A DNA stretch of 64,000 bases from an uncultured Cellulophaga sp. Its GTDB lineage: Bacteria; Bacteroidota; Bacteroidia; Flavobacteriales; Flavobacteriaceae. The notes under the pieces were generated by a model, which did not search any database, had not been told where the DNA came from, and saw nothing but the letters and a program-made list of their open reading frames with translations. The translations under genes and the position numbers were made by a program. Below, piece by piece: positions 28,911 through 37,931 of the stretch. The stretch spans positions 1 to 64,000 of the forward strand of contig CANLOV010000005.1 in the NCBI GenBank assembly GCA_947492955.1, written 5' to 3'. The number at the start of each line of letters is the position of its first letter. Positions within the stretch are counted from its first letter, which is position 1.

Positions 28911-29417
28911 ATGAAAAAATTAATATTGTCGTTAGCTCTTTTAGGAGCTGTAGCTTGCCAACAAAATAAAATTGGTTATGTAGACAATGAAGAAATATTA
29001 AATGATTACCAAGCAAAGATTGATGTTGAAGCAAAGTTTAAGAAAAAAGCTGAGACTTTAAGAAAAAAAACAGATAGTTTAAGTCAATCTTTTGATATGG
29101 AAAAAAAATCTTTTAATAGTAAATTGAAATCCATGTCACAAAAAAATGCACAGGAACAATATGATTTATTACAAGAAAAAGGTCAATTTTTAGGACGACA
29201 AATACAACAAGAACAGCAACAATTACAATTAGCTAGCCAAACAGAAATTGATAGTATTATTAGTGATGTTAAAGAAGAAATAAGAAAATACGGTGAAGCT
29301 AATGGATACTCTTACATATTAAGTGGTGGAGAAAATGGTAGCGTTCTTTTTGGAAACGATAAGGATGAAGTTACAGAAGCGGTATTAAAAATATTAAATG
29401 ATAATTATAAGAAATAA
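28911..29417 (+). CDS. OmpH/Skp-like periplasmic chaperone lipoprotein
   Basis: A 168-residue protein with a lipoprotein-type signal (KKLILSLALLGAVAC, Cys at residue 16). IGYVDNEEILNDYQ is the usual OmpH N-terminus. A long helical hairpin rich in Lys, Gln and Glu follows (FKKKAETLRKKTDSL, QQEQQQLQLASQTEI), then the C-terminal strand YSYILSGGENGSVLFG. Skp/OmpH proteins hold unfolded outer-membrane proteins in the periplasm. It is a single gene with its own terminator. Confidence 0.85.
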   Translation: MKKLILSLALLGAVACQQNKIGYVDNEEILNDYQAKIDVEAKFKKKAETLRKKTDSLSQSFDMEKKSFNSKLKSMSQKNAQEQYDLLQEKGQFLGRQIQQEQQQLQLASQTEIDSIISDVKEEIRKYGEANGYSYILSGGENGSVLFGNDKDEVTEAVLKILNDNYKK

Positions 29418-29444
29418 TTATCTCCATAATTTATGTAAACTATG

Positions 29445-29474
29445 GCCTTTAAATAATATTTAAAGGCTTTTTTA
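29445..29474 (+). terminator. Rho-independent terminator
   Basis: GCCTTTAAAT / ATTTAAAGGC stem with a 3-base loop, followed by a T run. It ends the OmpH-like gene. Confidence 0.85.
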
Positions 29475-30146
29475 TTTATTCTGCTCTCTAATTATTTCTA
29501 TACCTTTTTCTATATTTAATTGGTCTTTGGGTAAAAAACCCTTTGTTATAAGGACAACACCGCATATAACTAAAATAAAACCTAATCCCTTCTTTACCAA
29601 ATAAATACGTTTAGGAGTTAATTTTTTTCTTAGTTGTTTAGCTAATAATATTTTAACTAAATCTGTTACAAAATATGAGCTTATCATAGTAGCAAAAAAT
29701 ACCCATATTCTATTAGGTTCGTTTTCTAGACTTGGACCAACTATAATTATAATTCCAAGCCAGAAAACTAGTACTCCTACGTTTATAAAATTTAATAGGA
29801 AACCTTTTATAAACAAACTAATGTAGCCTCCCTTGGTCATTTTTACATTAAGTTCTTCCTTTTTTTTATCTTTTTTTAGGATTGTAGTAAGCCCATATAT
29901 TAATAATATAACACCGCCAAACACATATAATCCAGGCTGGTTACTTAAATTTTCTAATAGTTGATAACTACTAAAATAAGCAATAGTTATAAAAATAATA
30001 TCTGCTATAATAACACCAAAATCAAAACTTAAAGCAGCTCTAAATCCTTTAGTAGCACTAGTTTCTAATAAAACAAAAAAAACAGGCCCAATCATAAAAC
30101 TTAAAAAGAAACCTAAAGGAATAGCTGCCTGTATATCTTCTAACAT
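29472..30146 (-). CDS. LysE-family amino-acid/metabolite exporter
   Basis: A 224-residue inner-membrane protein with about six hydrophobic helices. AAIPLGFFLSFMIGPVFFVLLETSATKGFRAAL is split by the conserved GP motif of LysE/RhtB exporters near residues 21-22, and LNFINVGVLVFWLGI is the typical fourth segment. Substrate unknown. It begins 7 bp after the head-GIN protein gene and may be co-transcribed with it. Confidence 0.85.
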   Translation of the reverse strand: MLEDIQAAIPLGFFLSFMIGPVFFVLLETSATKGFRAALSFDFGVIIADIIFITIAYFSSYQLLENLSNQPGLYVFGGVILLIYGLTTILKKDKKKEELNVKMTKGGYISLFIKGFLLNFINVGVLVFWLGIIIIVGPSLENEPNRIWVFFATMISSYFVTDLVKILLAKQLRKKLTPKRIYLVKKGLGFILVICGVVLITKGFLPKDQLNIEKGIEIIREQNK

Positions 30147-30153
30147 GCTGTAA

Positions 30154-30828
30154 TTACATTTTAATTACTTTGCCGCCAAAGATAGTTTTTTCATCTATTT
30201 TAGAAGGCTTACCATAGACTTCTACTGTACCACCTGCTTTAGCTATTGCTTTAACGTAATTAGTAGCATAGATAGCTGCTTTAGAACCAGAATTTACATT
30301 TATGGTAGAAAACTTAGTTTTAAAAGCTTTACCATTATATTTACCACCAGTGTTTACTATAACGTCTTGGTTATTAGAAAAACCATTAGTAGTAATAATA
30401 CCTCCTGTTATAGATTTAATTAATAACTGTTCTACTTGTGTTGTTAACTCTATTTCTCCGCCTTCTTGTGCTTTTAATTCTAATAAATCTTGAATTATAA
30501 TATCTGCAGAAATAATTCTGGCATCTTCGTTTACATCTACCACTAATAAATCTTCTGTATAGTATACATCTATAAAGGTTTTATAACCGCTAAATATTTT
30601 ATCTATTTGCATTCTTAACTTAAGAACTCCGTTATTATTAACTATTACAACCTTTTCCGTGTTTTCACCAGAAATTATAGCTTTATTAATATCAGATTTA
30701 ATAAGGTTAATAGATAAACCATCGAATGCTTTAATTACATTAAATTTAACAAACTCTTTAGTAATTACTTCTTGAGATTGTATACATTGAAAGCTACATA
30801 ATAGTATAAAAAATATTATTTTTTTCAT
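30154..30828 (-). CDS. Secreted head-GIN (DUF2807) domain protein
   Basis: Read from the ATG at 30828 (224 residues), which gives a clean signal peptide KKIIFFILLCSFQCIQSQ; an upstream ATG at 30852 would add eight non-conserved residues. The mature part is a repetitive beta-solenoid: FNVIKAFDGLSINLIKSD, VEVYGKPSKIDEKTIFGGKV. DUF2807 proteins are predicted periplasmic or exported proteins with a putative autotransporter-like head; function unknown. It precedes the LysE-type exporter gene. Confidence 0.8.
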   Translation of the reverse strand: MKKIIFFILLCSFQCIQSQEVITKEFVKFNVIKAFDGLSINLIKSDINKAIISGENTEKVVIVNNNGVLKLRMQIDKIFSGYKTFIDVYYTEDLLVVDVNEDARIISADIIIQDLLELKAQEGGEIELTTQVEQLLIKSITGGIITTNGFSNNQDVIVNTGGKYNGKAFKTKFSTINVNSGSKAAIYATNYVKAIAKAGGTVEVYGKPSKIDEKTIFGGKVIKM

Positions 30829-30884
30829 TTTGCAATTTTTAAATTGTAACATACAAAATCACACAAATTTTATTCCAAAAGACT

Positions 30885-33071
30885 CTATTGTTGAACCTTG
30901 TTTAATAAAGAGAAATCTAAATGTCTTTTAGTTAAATCTGTACTTTTAACCATAACAATAACTTTATCACCTAACTGATATATATTTTTAGATTTTTCTC
31001 CAATGATTGCATATTGTTTTTCATCAAACGTATAATAATCGTCCTTAATATCTCTTATACGAACCATTCCTTCGCATTTATTTTCTTCAATTTCTACATA
31101 AATACCCCATTCTGTTACTCCAGAAATTACACCTACAAATTCTTCATCTTTATGATCTTCCATAAATTTAATTTGCATGTATTTAATAGAGTCTCTTTCT
31201 GCTTGTGCAGCTAAAGCTTCCATACTAGAAGAATGTTTACACTTTTCTTCATAAATATCCTCTTTAACGGCTTTTCCTTCATCTAAATAATGTTGAAGCA
31301 ATCTATGTACCATTACATCCGGATAACGTCTTATAGGTGATGTAAAATGCGTATAATACTCAAATGCTAAACCATAATGACCAACATTTTCTAATGTATA
31401 TATAGCCTTACTCATACTACGTATAGCTAAAGTATCTACTAAATTTTGTTCTTTTTTACCTTTTACATCACTTAAAAGTTTGTTTAAAGAATCGCTAATT
31501 GTTTGCTTACTATTAAAATTTAATTTGTGTCCAAAACGAGAAACAATACCATTTAAAGCAATTAATTTTTCCTCATTAGGTTCATCATGAACTCTATATA
31601 CAAATGGCTTTTTTTGTTTTCCAATAAACTCAGCTACTTTTCTATTAGCCAATAACATAAACTCTTCTATAAGTTTATTAGCATCTTTACTTTCTTTAAA
31701 ATAAACTCCTTGTGGTTCGTTATTTTCATTTAAATTAAATCTAACCTCTATTTTATCAAAAGATATAGCTCCTTCTTTCATACGCTTAGCACGTAATATT
31801 TTAGCTAATTTATCTAAGGTAAGTGTTGCTTCTACAATTGTATTATCTACAGTATAACTACCTTCTCTTATAGATATTTCTTCAGGAATTTTAGCATCTC
31901 CTGTTTCTATAATATGCTGTGCTTCTTCATAAGCAAAACGCTCATTAGAATCTATAACTGTTCTACCAAACCATTGATTTTTTAAAACTGCATTTTTATC
32001 TAATTCAAAAATGGCAGAAAATGTATATTTTTCCTCATTAGGTCTAAGAGAACAAGCATTATTTGATAATACTTCTGGCAACATAGGTACTACTCTATCT
32101 ACTAAATAAACAGAAGTAGCTCTTTCGTAAGCTTCATCATCTAAAATGGTTCCTTCTTTTAAATAATGAGATACATCAGCAATATGTACACCTATTTCAT
32201 AATTACCATTTTCTAATTTTTGAAAAGATAAAGCATCATCAAAATCTTTTGCATCTTTAGGATCTATAGTAAAAGTTAAGATATCTCTCATATCTCTTCT
32301 TTTAGCTATTTCTTCTTTTTTTATAGAAGTATCTAACTTATTAGCATAACTTTCTACTTCTAAAGGAAATTCGTAAGGCAAACCATACTCAGCTAAAATA
32401 GAGTGTATTTCGGTATTGTGATCTCCTGGTTTTCCTAATACTTCTGTAATTTCTCCAAAAGGAGAATCTGCATTATCTGGCCATTCGTTAATACTTACAA
32501 TTACTTTATCACCATCTGTTGCTTTTCCTATTTTTTCTTTAGGAATAAAAATATCTGTATACATTCTAAAATCTGTTGGTCTTACAAATGCATAAGATTT
32601 TTGCATATCTACAATACCAACAAATTCTGTTTTATTACGCTCTAATACTTTAGTAATTTCACCCTCTAATTTTTTACCTTTTCTTCTAGGAAAAATATAG
32701 ATTTCTACAGTGTCTTTATGAAATGCTTTTTTAAGTTTATTAAAAGGTACAAAAACATCATCATCTATACCTTCTACAATTATATAAGCATTTCCTTTAC
32801 CTGTTAAATCTACGGTTCCGGTATGGTAAGATTTAGATGCGGCAATAGCTTTATACTTACCAGGAGAGGTTTCTACTATTCTCCTTTTTTCTTTTAATTG
32901 TACTAATCTTTTAACTAGTTTATTTCTATCCTGGGGAGTGTCTATTCTTAATTTAGCAGCAATTTGTTTATAATTAAAACTTTCATTCGACTCCTTTTCT
33001 AAAACAGTAAATATCCCTTTAGTAATTTCGTTTACTCTTTGGTTATTACTTTTTCTTTTTCTCTTTGACAT
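30885..33071 (-). CDS. rnr: Ribonuclease R
   Basis: A 728-residue 3'-5' exoribonuclease of the RNB family that degrades structured RNA. An N-terminal winged helix and cold-shock domains (residues about 1-230) precede the RNB catalytic core. FTIDPKDAKDFDDALSF holds the metal-binding aspartates, and HYGLAFEYYTHFTSPIRRYPD is the conserved C-terminal part of the core. An S1 domain is at 640-728 (FVGVISGVTEWGIYVEIEE). Length is normal. It starts next to the long non-coding region at 33072-33679. Confidence 0.96.
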   Translation of the reverse strand: MSKRKRKSNNQRVNEITKGIFTVLEKESNESFNYKQIAAKLRIDTPQDRNKLVKRLVQLKEKRRIVETSPGKYKAIAASKSYHTGTVDLTGKGNAYIIVEGIDDDVFVPFNKLKKAFHKDTVEIYIFPRRKGKKLEGEITKVLERNKTEFVGIVDMQKSYAFVRPTDFRMYTDIFIPKEKIGKATDGDKVIVSINEWPDNADSPFGEITEVLGKPGDHNTEIHSILAEYGLPYEFPLEVESYANKLDTSIKKEEIAKRRDMRDILTFTIDPKDAKDFDDALSFQKLENGNYEIGVHIADVSHYLKEGTILDDEAYERATSVYLVDRVVPMLPEVLSNNACSLRPNEEKYTFSAIFELDKNAVLKNQWFGRTVIDSNERFAYEEAQHIIETGDAKIPEEISIREGSYTVDNTIVEATLTLDKLAKILRAKRMKEGAISFDKIEVRFNLNENNEPQGVYFKESKDANKLIEEFMLLANRKVAEFIGKQKKPFVYRVHDEPNEEKLIALNGIVSRFGHKLNFNSKQTISDSLNKLLSDVKGKKEQNLVDTLAIRSMSKAIYTLENVGHYGLAFEYYTHFTSPIRRYPDVMVHRLLQHYLDEGKAVKEDIYEEKCKHSSSMEALAAQAERDSIKYMQIKFMEDHKDEEFVGVISGVTEWGIYVEIEENKCEGMVRIRDIKDDYYTFDEKQYAIIGEKSKNIYQLGDKVIVMVKSTDLTKRHLDFSLLNKVQQ

Positions 33072-33679
33072 TAATTTTATTTATTTCTGGAAAATTACAA
33101 ATTATAATTTATAGCTTTCCTTATATTGAGATTAAGTTAATTTTATGTAATCAACTTAATCAACATATATTATATTATATACTTTTTCTTTTATTAAATT
33201 TAAAAAAATATGGTGATGATTATAGTGTGTTAATAGTTACTATAAATAGTTGACAAAAAACTTGCTTTGAACCGATATAACAGTTTATTTACAATTTATC
33301 ATCTGTATTATTTTCTAATAATTAAACACTTACATTTTTTATTAACGGTTATTAACAAGTTATATCAACATAAATTTATTGATAATTTAATGTTACGTAA
33401 TTGTTAATTACTTATAAGAAGTGTTTAATATCTTTTGCTTAATTATTTAGAACTAAAAACAAATTATGTACAATAATTTTGTAAAGCAATAAATTGAGGA
33501 GAAATAAAAATTTAAAAATTACTTTTTATGAGTAGTTTATTAACAATTGGGTATAATTACTAAAGTGCTAAATAACAGCAAGCTTTACTAATTTTTAAAT
33601 TTATGTTGTTAATAACGCATATTCTGTTGTGAAACCATAGGTATTTGTACATTTGTAATAGAATAAACACCATATAACA
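33072..33679. other. 608-bp AT-rich non-coding region with repeated TTATTAACA motifs; candidate oriC or complex regulatory region
   Basis: There is no believable gene here. TTATTAACA occurs at 33349-33357, 33537-33545 and, inverted, at 33607-33615; a near copy TTATTAACG is at 33339-33347. TATCAACA-like words also occur (33363 and near 33160). These resemble relaxed DnaA boxes (TTATCCACA) but differ from the consensus at two positions. Three parS-like sites lie 6-9 kb away, which makes an origin plausible. The region also contains the rpiB promoter. No dnaA or parAB gene is nearby. Confidence 0.35.
33627..33655 (+). promoter_or_regulatory. Flavobacterial-type promoter of rpiB
   Basis: TTG at 33627-33629 and TACATTTG at 33648-33655, separated by 18 bp, match the TTG / TAnnTTTG promoter model. 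TACATTTG ends 24 bp before the rpiB start. The -33 TTG lies within TGTTGTGAAA (33625), the same word found in the two adhesin upstream blocks. Confidence 0.65.
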
Positions 33680-34111
33680 ATGAAAATAGCCATAGGAAAC
33701 GATCATGCTGGTACAGAATACAAATTAGCTATTGTAGGTCTTTTAAAGTCTTTACAAATAGAAGTTATTAATTATGGAACAGATGGTAGTGATAGTGTAG
33801 ATTATGCAGATTTTGTTCATCCGGTTTCTAAAGATGTAGATTCTGGTACTGTAGATTTAGGTATTATTATATGTGGTAGTGGTAATGGTGCTTGTATGAC
33901 TGCAAATAAACACCAAAAAGTAAGAGCTGCTTTATGTTGGACAAAAGAAATAGTGGCTTTGGCTAGAGAACATAACGATGCTAATATATTAGGTTTACCT
34001 GCCAGATATATTTCTTTACCACAAGCATTAGAAATGGTAAAAGTATTTTTAGATACAAATTTTGAAGGCGGTAGACACGAAAGAAGAATAGAAAAAATGC
34101 CTTGTAAATAA
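33680..34111 (+). CDS. rpiB: Ribose 5-phosphate isomerase B
   Basis: A 143-residue RpiB/LacB-family isomerase that interconverts ribose 5-phosphate and ribulose 5-phosphate in the pentose phosphate pathway. IGNDHAGTEYK is the N-terminal signature, and IIICGSGNGACMTANK carries the catalytic cysteine and the glycine-rich anion hole near residue 70. Length is normal. The CDF transporter gene follows after 8 bp, so the two may share a transcript. Confidence 0.94.
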   Translation: MKIAIGNDHAGTEYKLAIVGLLKSLQIEVINYGTDGSDSVDYADFVHPVSKDVDSGTVDLGIIICGSGNGACMTANKHQKVRAALCWTKEIVALAREHNDANILGLPARYISLPQALEMVKVFLDTNFEGGRHERRIEKMPCK

Positions 34112-34119
34112 TATACTAT

Positions 34120-35034
34120 ATGGCACATTCCCATAATCACCATCATCATTCACATGGAGAAATAAAGGGAAAAAATTTATTAGTATCAATTTTATTAAAT
34201 ATACTTATTACCATTAGTCAGGTAATAGGTGGTATTATATCTGGTAGTTTATCTTTATTATCAGATGCTTTACATAATTTTAGTGATGTATTATCTTTAA
34301 TAGTAAGTTATATAGCTACTATTTTATCTAAAAGAAAAGCTTCTCCTAATAAAACATTTGGATACAAAAGAGCAGAAATTATTGCTGCTTTTATTAATGC
34401 ATCAACCTTAATTATAGTTGCTATAATTTTAATTATAGAAGCCGCAGAACGGTTTTTTAATCCACAAGAAATTGTATCTAATTTGGTTATTTGGATGTCT
34501 TTATTAGGCATATTTGCCAATGGTTTTAGTGTATTGTTATTAAAAAAAGATGCAGATTCTAATATGAATATGAAATCTGCTTATCTACATTTACTAACAG
34601 ATATGATGGCTTCCGTAGCAGTTTTAGTTGGTGGTATTCTTATGAAATATTATCAAATATATTGGATAGATGCAGTATTAACTTTTGCTATAGCTATTTA
34701 TTTAATATATATGGGGTATCATCTTTTAAGAGCGTCTACTAATGTATTAATGTTATTTACTCCAGAAACTATAGAAGTACAAAAAATAGTTACTTCTATT
34801 AGTAAAATAAAACCAATAAAAAATATACACCATGTACATGTATGGCAATTAAATGAAAATGAAATACATTTAGAAGCGCATATAGATTTTGATAAGGATA
34901 TTAGATTATCAGAATTTGATGTTATTTTAGAAAAAATAGAAGAAGATTTATATCATAATTATGGTATAAACCACGTTAATATTCAGCCAGAATTTGGAAA
35001 ATCAGATAGTAAACAATTAATTGTGCAAGATTAA
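34120..35034 (+). CDS. Cation diffusion facilitator (CDF) metal exporter
   Basis: A 304-residue inner-membrane protein of the ZitB/CzcD type that exports Zn or other divalent ions in exchange for protons. A His-rich N-terminus (residues 3-13, HSHNHHHHSHG) binds metal. Six helices follow: SLLSDALHNFSDVLSL holds the HxxxD-type site in the second helix and YLHLLTDMMASVAVL in the fifth. The cytoplasmic C-terminal domain has HHVHVWQLNENEIHLEAHI. Metal specificity cannot be read directly. Confidence 0.92.
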   Translation: MAHSHNHHHHSHGEIKGKNLLVSILLNILITISQVIGGIISGSLSLLSDALHNFSDVLSLIVSYIATILSKRKASPNKTFGYKRAEIIAAFINASTLIIVAIILIIEAAERFFNPQEIVSNLVIWMSLLGIFANGFSVLLLKKDADSNMNMKSAYLHLLTDMMASVAVLVGGILMKYYQIYWIDAVLTFAIAIYLIYMGYHLLRASTNVLMLFTPETIEVQKIVTSISKIKPIKNIHHVHVWQLNENEIHLEAHIDFDKDIRLSEFDVILEKIEEDLYHNYGINHVNIQPEFGKSDSKQLIVQD

Positions 35035-35041
35035 TTTTTAA

Positions 35042-35488
35042 ATGGAAAGTATAGAAATAAAATCTTTTTCAGAGTTATCTACAGCAGAATTGTATGCTAT
35101 TTTACAATTACGTAGCGAGGTTTTTATAGTAGAACAAAATTGCGTGTATCAAGATATAGATAATAAAGATAAAGACGCATATCATCTTTTATTATTTAAG
35201 GATAATATATTGGTAGCTTATACAAGAATTTTTAAACCTGGTTTATATTTTTCTTTAGCTAGTATTGGCAGAGTAGTTGTAAAAAAAGGAGAACGAAAAT
35301 ATGGTTACGGAAAGGATATAATGAACGCTTCTATTAAATATTTGCATGAAAAATGTAATGTAGATAAAATACATATTTCTGCACAAACCTATTTAATTAA
35401 ATTTTATAATTCTTTAGGTTTTATAGTACAAGGAGAAGAGTATTTAGAAGATGATATTCTACATATAAAAATGATTAAATCTATCTAA
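35042..35488 (+). CDS. ElaA-type GNAT acetyltransferase
   Basis: A 148-residue GNAT protein close to E. coli ElaA. AILQLRSEVFIVEQNCVYQDID is the distinctive ElaA N-terminus, ASIGRVVVKKGERKYGYGKDIM is the acetyl-CoA site and ISAQTYLIKFYNSLGF ends the fold. Substrate not established. It is part of a tightly spaced plus-strand run with rpiB, the CDF gene and the next small gene (gaps of 1-8 bp). Confidence 0.85.
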   Translation: MESIEIKSFSELSTAELYAILQLRSEVFIVEQNCVYQDIDNKDKDAYHLLLFKDNILVAYTRIFKPGLYFSLASIGRVVVKKGERKYGYGKDIMNASIKYLHEKCNVDKIHISAQTYLIKFYNSLGFIVQGEEYLEDDILHIKMIKSI

Positions 35489-35489
35489 T

Positions 35490-35792
35490 ATGCTATATTT
35501 TACGATGTTAATTTTTGTAAAAGAAGGACAAGAAAAAGTTTTTCAAGAGTTTGAAAACTTAGCAATTCCTTTATTAAAAGAGCATAATGGGAAAATAATT
35601 TATAGAATAAGACCTACTAAGGATAATTATATATCATACGAGGACGAACTTCCTTATGAAATACACTTTCTTTCGTTTAATACAGAGCAAGATTTTAAAA
35701 ATTTTAGAAAAGACGAGCGTAGAAAAGCATTTTTACATTTAAAAGAAGCCTCTATAAAATCTACCCTATTGGTTAAAGGAGAAAAAATATAA
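35490..35792 (+). CDS. Small DUF1330-like dimeric alpha/beta-barrel protein
   Basis: A 100-residue protein whose pattern (LYFTMLIFVKEGQEKVFQEFE, HGGKI-like HNGKIIYRI, EIHFLSF, FKNFRKDERRKAF) fits the dimeric alpha/beta-barrel fold of DUF1330 and monooxygenase-like proteins. No catalytic residues are obvious. It starts 1 bp after the ElaA-like gene stop and ends next to the convergent nuclease-like gene. Confidence 0.6.
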   Translation: MLYFTMLIFVKEGQEKVFQEFENLAIPLLKEHNGKIIYRIRPTKDNYISYEDELPYEIHFLSFNTEQDFKNFRKDERRKAFLHLKEASIKSTLLVKGEKI

Positions 35793-36404
35793 TTAAACCA
35801 ACTGTTTAGCAATTCCTTTTGCAATTAAAAAATCTAGTCTAAGAATAAGATTTATAGGTTTTTCTGCTTTGTTTTTGCTAGAAATAAACAAGTAGCCCTC
35901 CCTCCTATGATTTAATTTAGGGTGTTTAATTTTTCCGTGTTTACTGTTATTTTCTAAGCAATATTTATATAAAGAACTTTCATTAAGTTCTAAATTATTT
36001 AAAAAAAGTAATAGCTTTTTTCTGTTTACAAAAGTTATTTTACAAGAGGTGTATTTATGAGGTTCATCGCTATAAATACTTGTAATTAAACTATAGAAAT
36101 CTGTTTTTTTACTAGTATCAAACAACCAACCTTTTTTCTCAATATTATTTTTAAAATAGGATAACTCAAAAGCAAAAGTGGGTAAGTCTTCATTAATATA
36201 ATCGAGCTGCGCTTTTTCATCTACTAAAAACTGTTTTTTAGAGCTTTTATGAGTTAAGACAAGGTCTATACCAGAAAGTTGCTCTTTTAGGTTATAAACA
36301 CGTTTAAAATTGTAAAAATTAAAGTGCTTTTTATAATAAGTATCTAGTAAAACAGCTAGTTTTTGTTCTTTTTTTAAATCAGAATTAAAGTTGCTTTTTA
36401 GCAT
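35793..36404 (-). CDS. Putative PD-(D/E)xK restriction endonuclease paired with the DNA methyltransferase
   Basis: A 203-residue protein with no named family that I can assign. Residues 40-70 contain a PD-(D/E)xK-like pattern: GIDLVL (Asp 47), about 15 residues, then VDEKAQ with D62-x-K64. Gln 66 after the lysine is also seen in several type II restriction enzymes. It begins 8 bp after the methyltransferase gene on the same strand, which is a usual layout of a type II restriction-modification pair. The function is inferred from motif and context only; the recognition site is unknown. Confidence 0.55.
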   Translation of the reverse strand: MLKSNFNSDLKKEQKLAVLLDTYYKKHFNFYNFKRVYNLKEQLSGIDLVLTHKSSKKQFLVDEKAQLDYINEDLPTFAFELSYFKNNIEKKGWLFDTSKKTDFYSLITSIYSDEPHKYTSCKITFVNRKKLLLFLNNLELNESSLYKYCLENNSKHGKIKHPKLNHRREGYLFISSKNKAEKPINLILRLDFLIAKGIAKQLV

Positions 36405-36412
36405 CCTCTAAT

Positions 36413-37639
36413 TTAAGAAACTATTTTATTATGTAATGCATTTCCTATTTTTTCTACAACACCAACAACTAAAGCATTTCCCATAAAAAAAGCACGTTTG
36501 GTATTGCTAATGCCTTCTAATTTGGTATGGTTGTCTGGGAACATATTTAAACGTTCTAATTCTATGGGTGTTAAACGGCGTAATCCTTTTTTAGTATGTA
36601 CAACATGTTTAAAGCGCGATGGAGATTTACCACCTTCTCCGGTAATAATAGTTCTAGAAGCATTATCTAAAGCATCAGGGAAAACCATTGAACCTTCACT
36701 ATAGTTGTACTGAAATCCTTCTTTAGTAGTTCGTATTTCTTTTTTAGCTCCTTTTAAATAGTTCCATTTAGGAATATCTTCTTCAGAAATATAAAATTCA
36801 TCGGCTACTATATCATTTTGTAAAATATCCTTTAATAAGGTTTTAGAACCGTCATAATTTGGACTAGTTTTAATTGTAGTTACAACTCCGTTTATAAAAA
36901 TACCTGTATTTAAAAAAGGAGATAGTTTTTTGTCCTTATTAAAAGTATTAGAAATAGCAACCAAATCGTCTTCTATAGTAAAAGATGTTGTTTTTGTAGA
37001 TTCGTTAGCACAAGGAAATTCACTTGCAATAGTTCCAGAAGAAAGCATCCAATCTATTTTATTAGTCTTTTTAATAGAAGTATATATAGCAGTAGATTTG
37101 TGGTATGCAATAAAAAAAATACGCCTTCGGCGTTGTGGCATTCCATATTCTGCGGCATTAATAACACGCCATTCTACGGCATAACCTAACTGATCTAAAC
37201 TCTTAAGCATAATAGCAAAATCTCGTCCTCTTTGCGATGATGGAGATTTTAATAAACGATCTACATTTTCTAAAAATAAGTACTTAGGCGGATTTTTCTT
37301 TTCACTTAATATTTTATGAATAGACCACCATAGAACCCCTTTTTTACCAATAAGTCCTTTAGAGTTGTTTAGTGTAGTTGCTACAGAATAATCCTGACAA
37401 GGAAAACCACCAACTAAAATATCATGGTCTGGAATGTTAGATATGGGAACTTCGGCAATATCTTCGTTACTATGGTTTTTAGCACCAAACCTAGCCTCGT
37501 AAACCATAGAAGCATGTTGAGTTTTGGTTGAAGGTTCCCATTGGTTAGACCAAACAATATTGTATTTATTTGTTTTTTCTAAACCAATTCTAAAACCACC
37601 TACACCAGCAAAGAGCTCTACTACTCTAAGTTTTTTCAT
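36413..37639 (-). CDS. C5 cytosine-specific DNA methyltransferase
   Basis: A 408-residue enzyme that transfers a methyl group from SAM to carbon 5 of cytosine. Motif I is VVELFAGVGGFRIGLE (residues 6-21), motif IV GGFPCQDYS has the catalytic Cys 81, motif VI ENV is at 124-126, motif VIII QRRRRIFFIAY starts at 169, and motif X is GNALVVGVVEKIGNAL. The target-recognition region (about 230-340) is not recognisable, so the recognition sequence is unknown. Followed by the putative nuclease gene; probably a type II restriction-modification system. Confidence 0.95.
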   Translation of the reverse strand: MKKLRVVELFAGVGGFRIGLEKTNKYNIVWSNQWEPSTKTQHASMVYEARFGAKNHSNEDIAEVPISNIPDHDILVGGFPCQDYSVATTLNNSKGLIGKKGVLWWSIHKILSEKKNPPKYLFLENVDRLLKSPSSQRGRDFAIMLKSLDQLGYAVEWRVINAAEYGMPQRRRRIFFIAYHKSTAIYTSIKKTNKIDWMLSSGTIASEFPCANESTKTTSFTIEDDLVAISNTFNKDKKLSPFLNTGIFINGVVTTIKTSPNYDGSKTLLKDILQNDIVADEFYISEEDIPKWNYLKGAKKEIRTTKEGFQYNYSEGSMVFPDALDNASRTIITGEGGKSPSRFKHVVHTKKGLRRLTPIELERLNMFPDNHTKLEGISNTKRAFFMGNALVVGVVEKIGNALHNKIVS

Positions 37640-37931
37640 GCTATTAAAATAAGATTTACAATATAGGTATTGGTTTTCTTATCACCAAAGATGTTACCAT
37701 ATGGATATATAAAATTGAATGTTTTAGCCCTTTTATGGGATTGTATAGTAATCCTTCTTTTTTAACAAAAATTATTTCTTTGTAATAGCTAATTTTAACA
37801 GAAAAGCTTTCGTATTTTAAGTAGGTATGATGCATATAAAAGGGTGTTTATCAGTATATAAATACGTATATTTCATGTTTAATCACCATTCTAAAAAAAT
37901 TAATAAAGCCAATTTTAATCACCACATTATC

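Noticed and set aside
37827-37931. Upstream extension of the sulfatase start
   Set aside because: The added 35 residues lack a signal peptide and similarity; the ATG at 37932 gives a clean lipoprotein signal.
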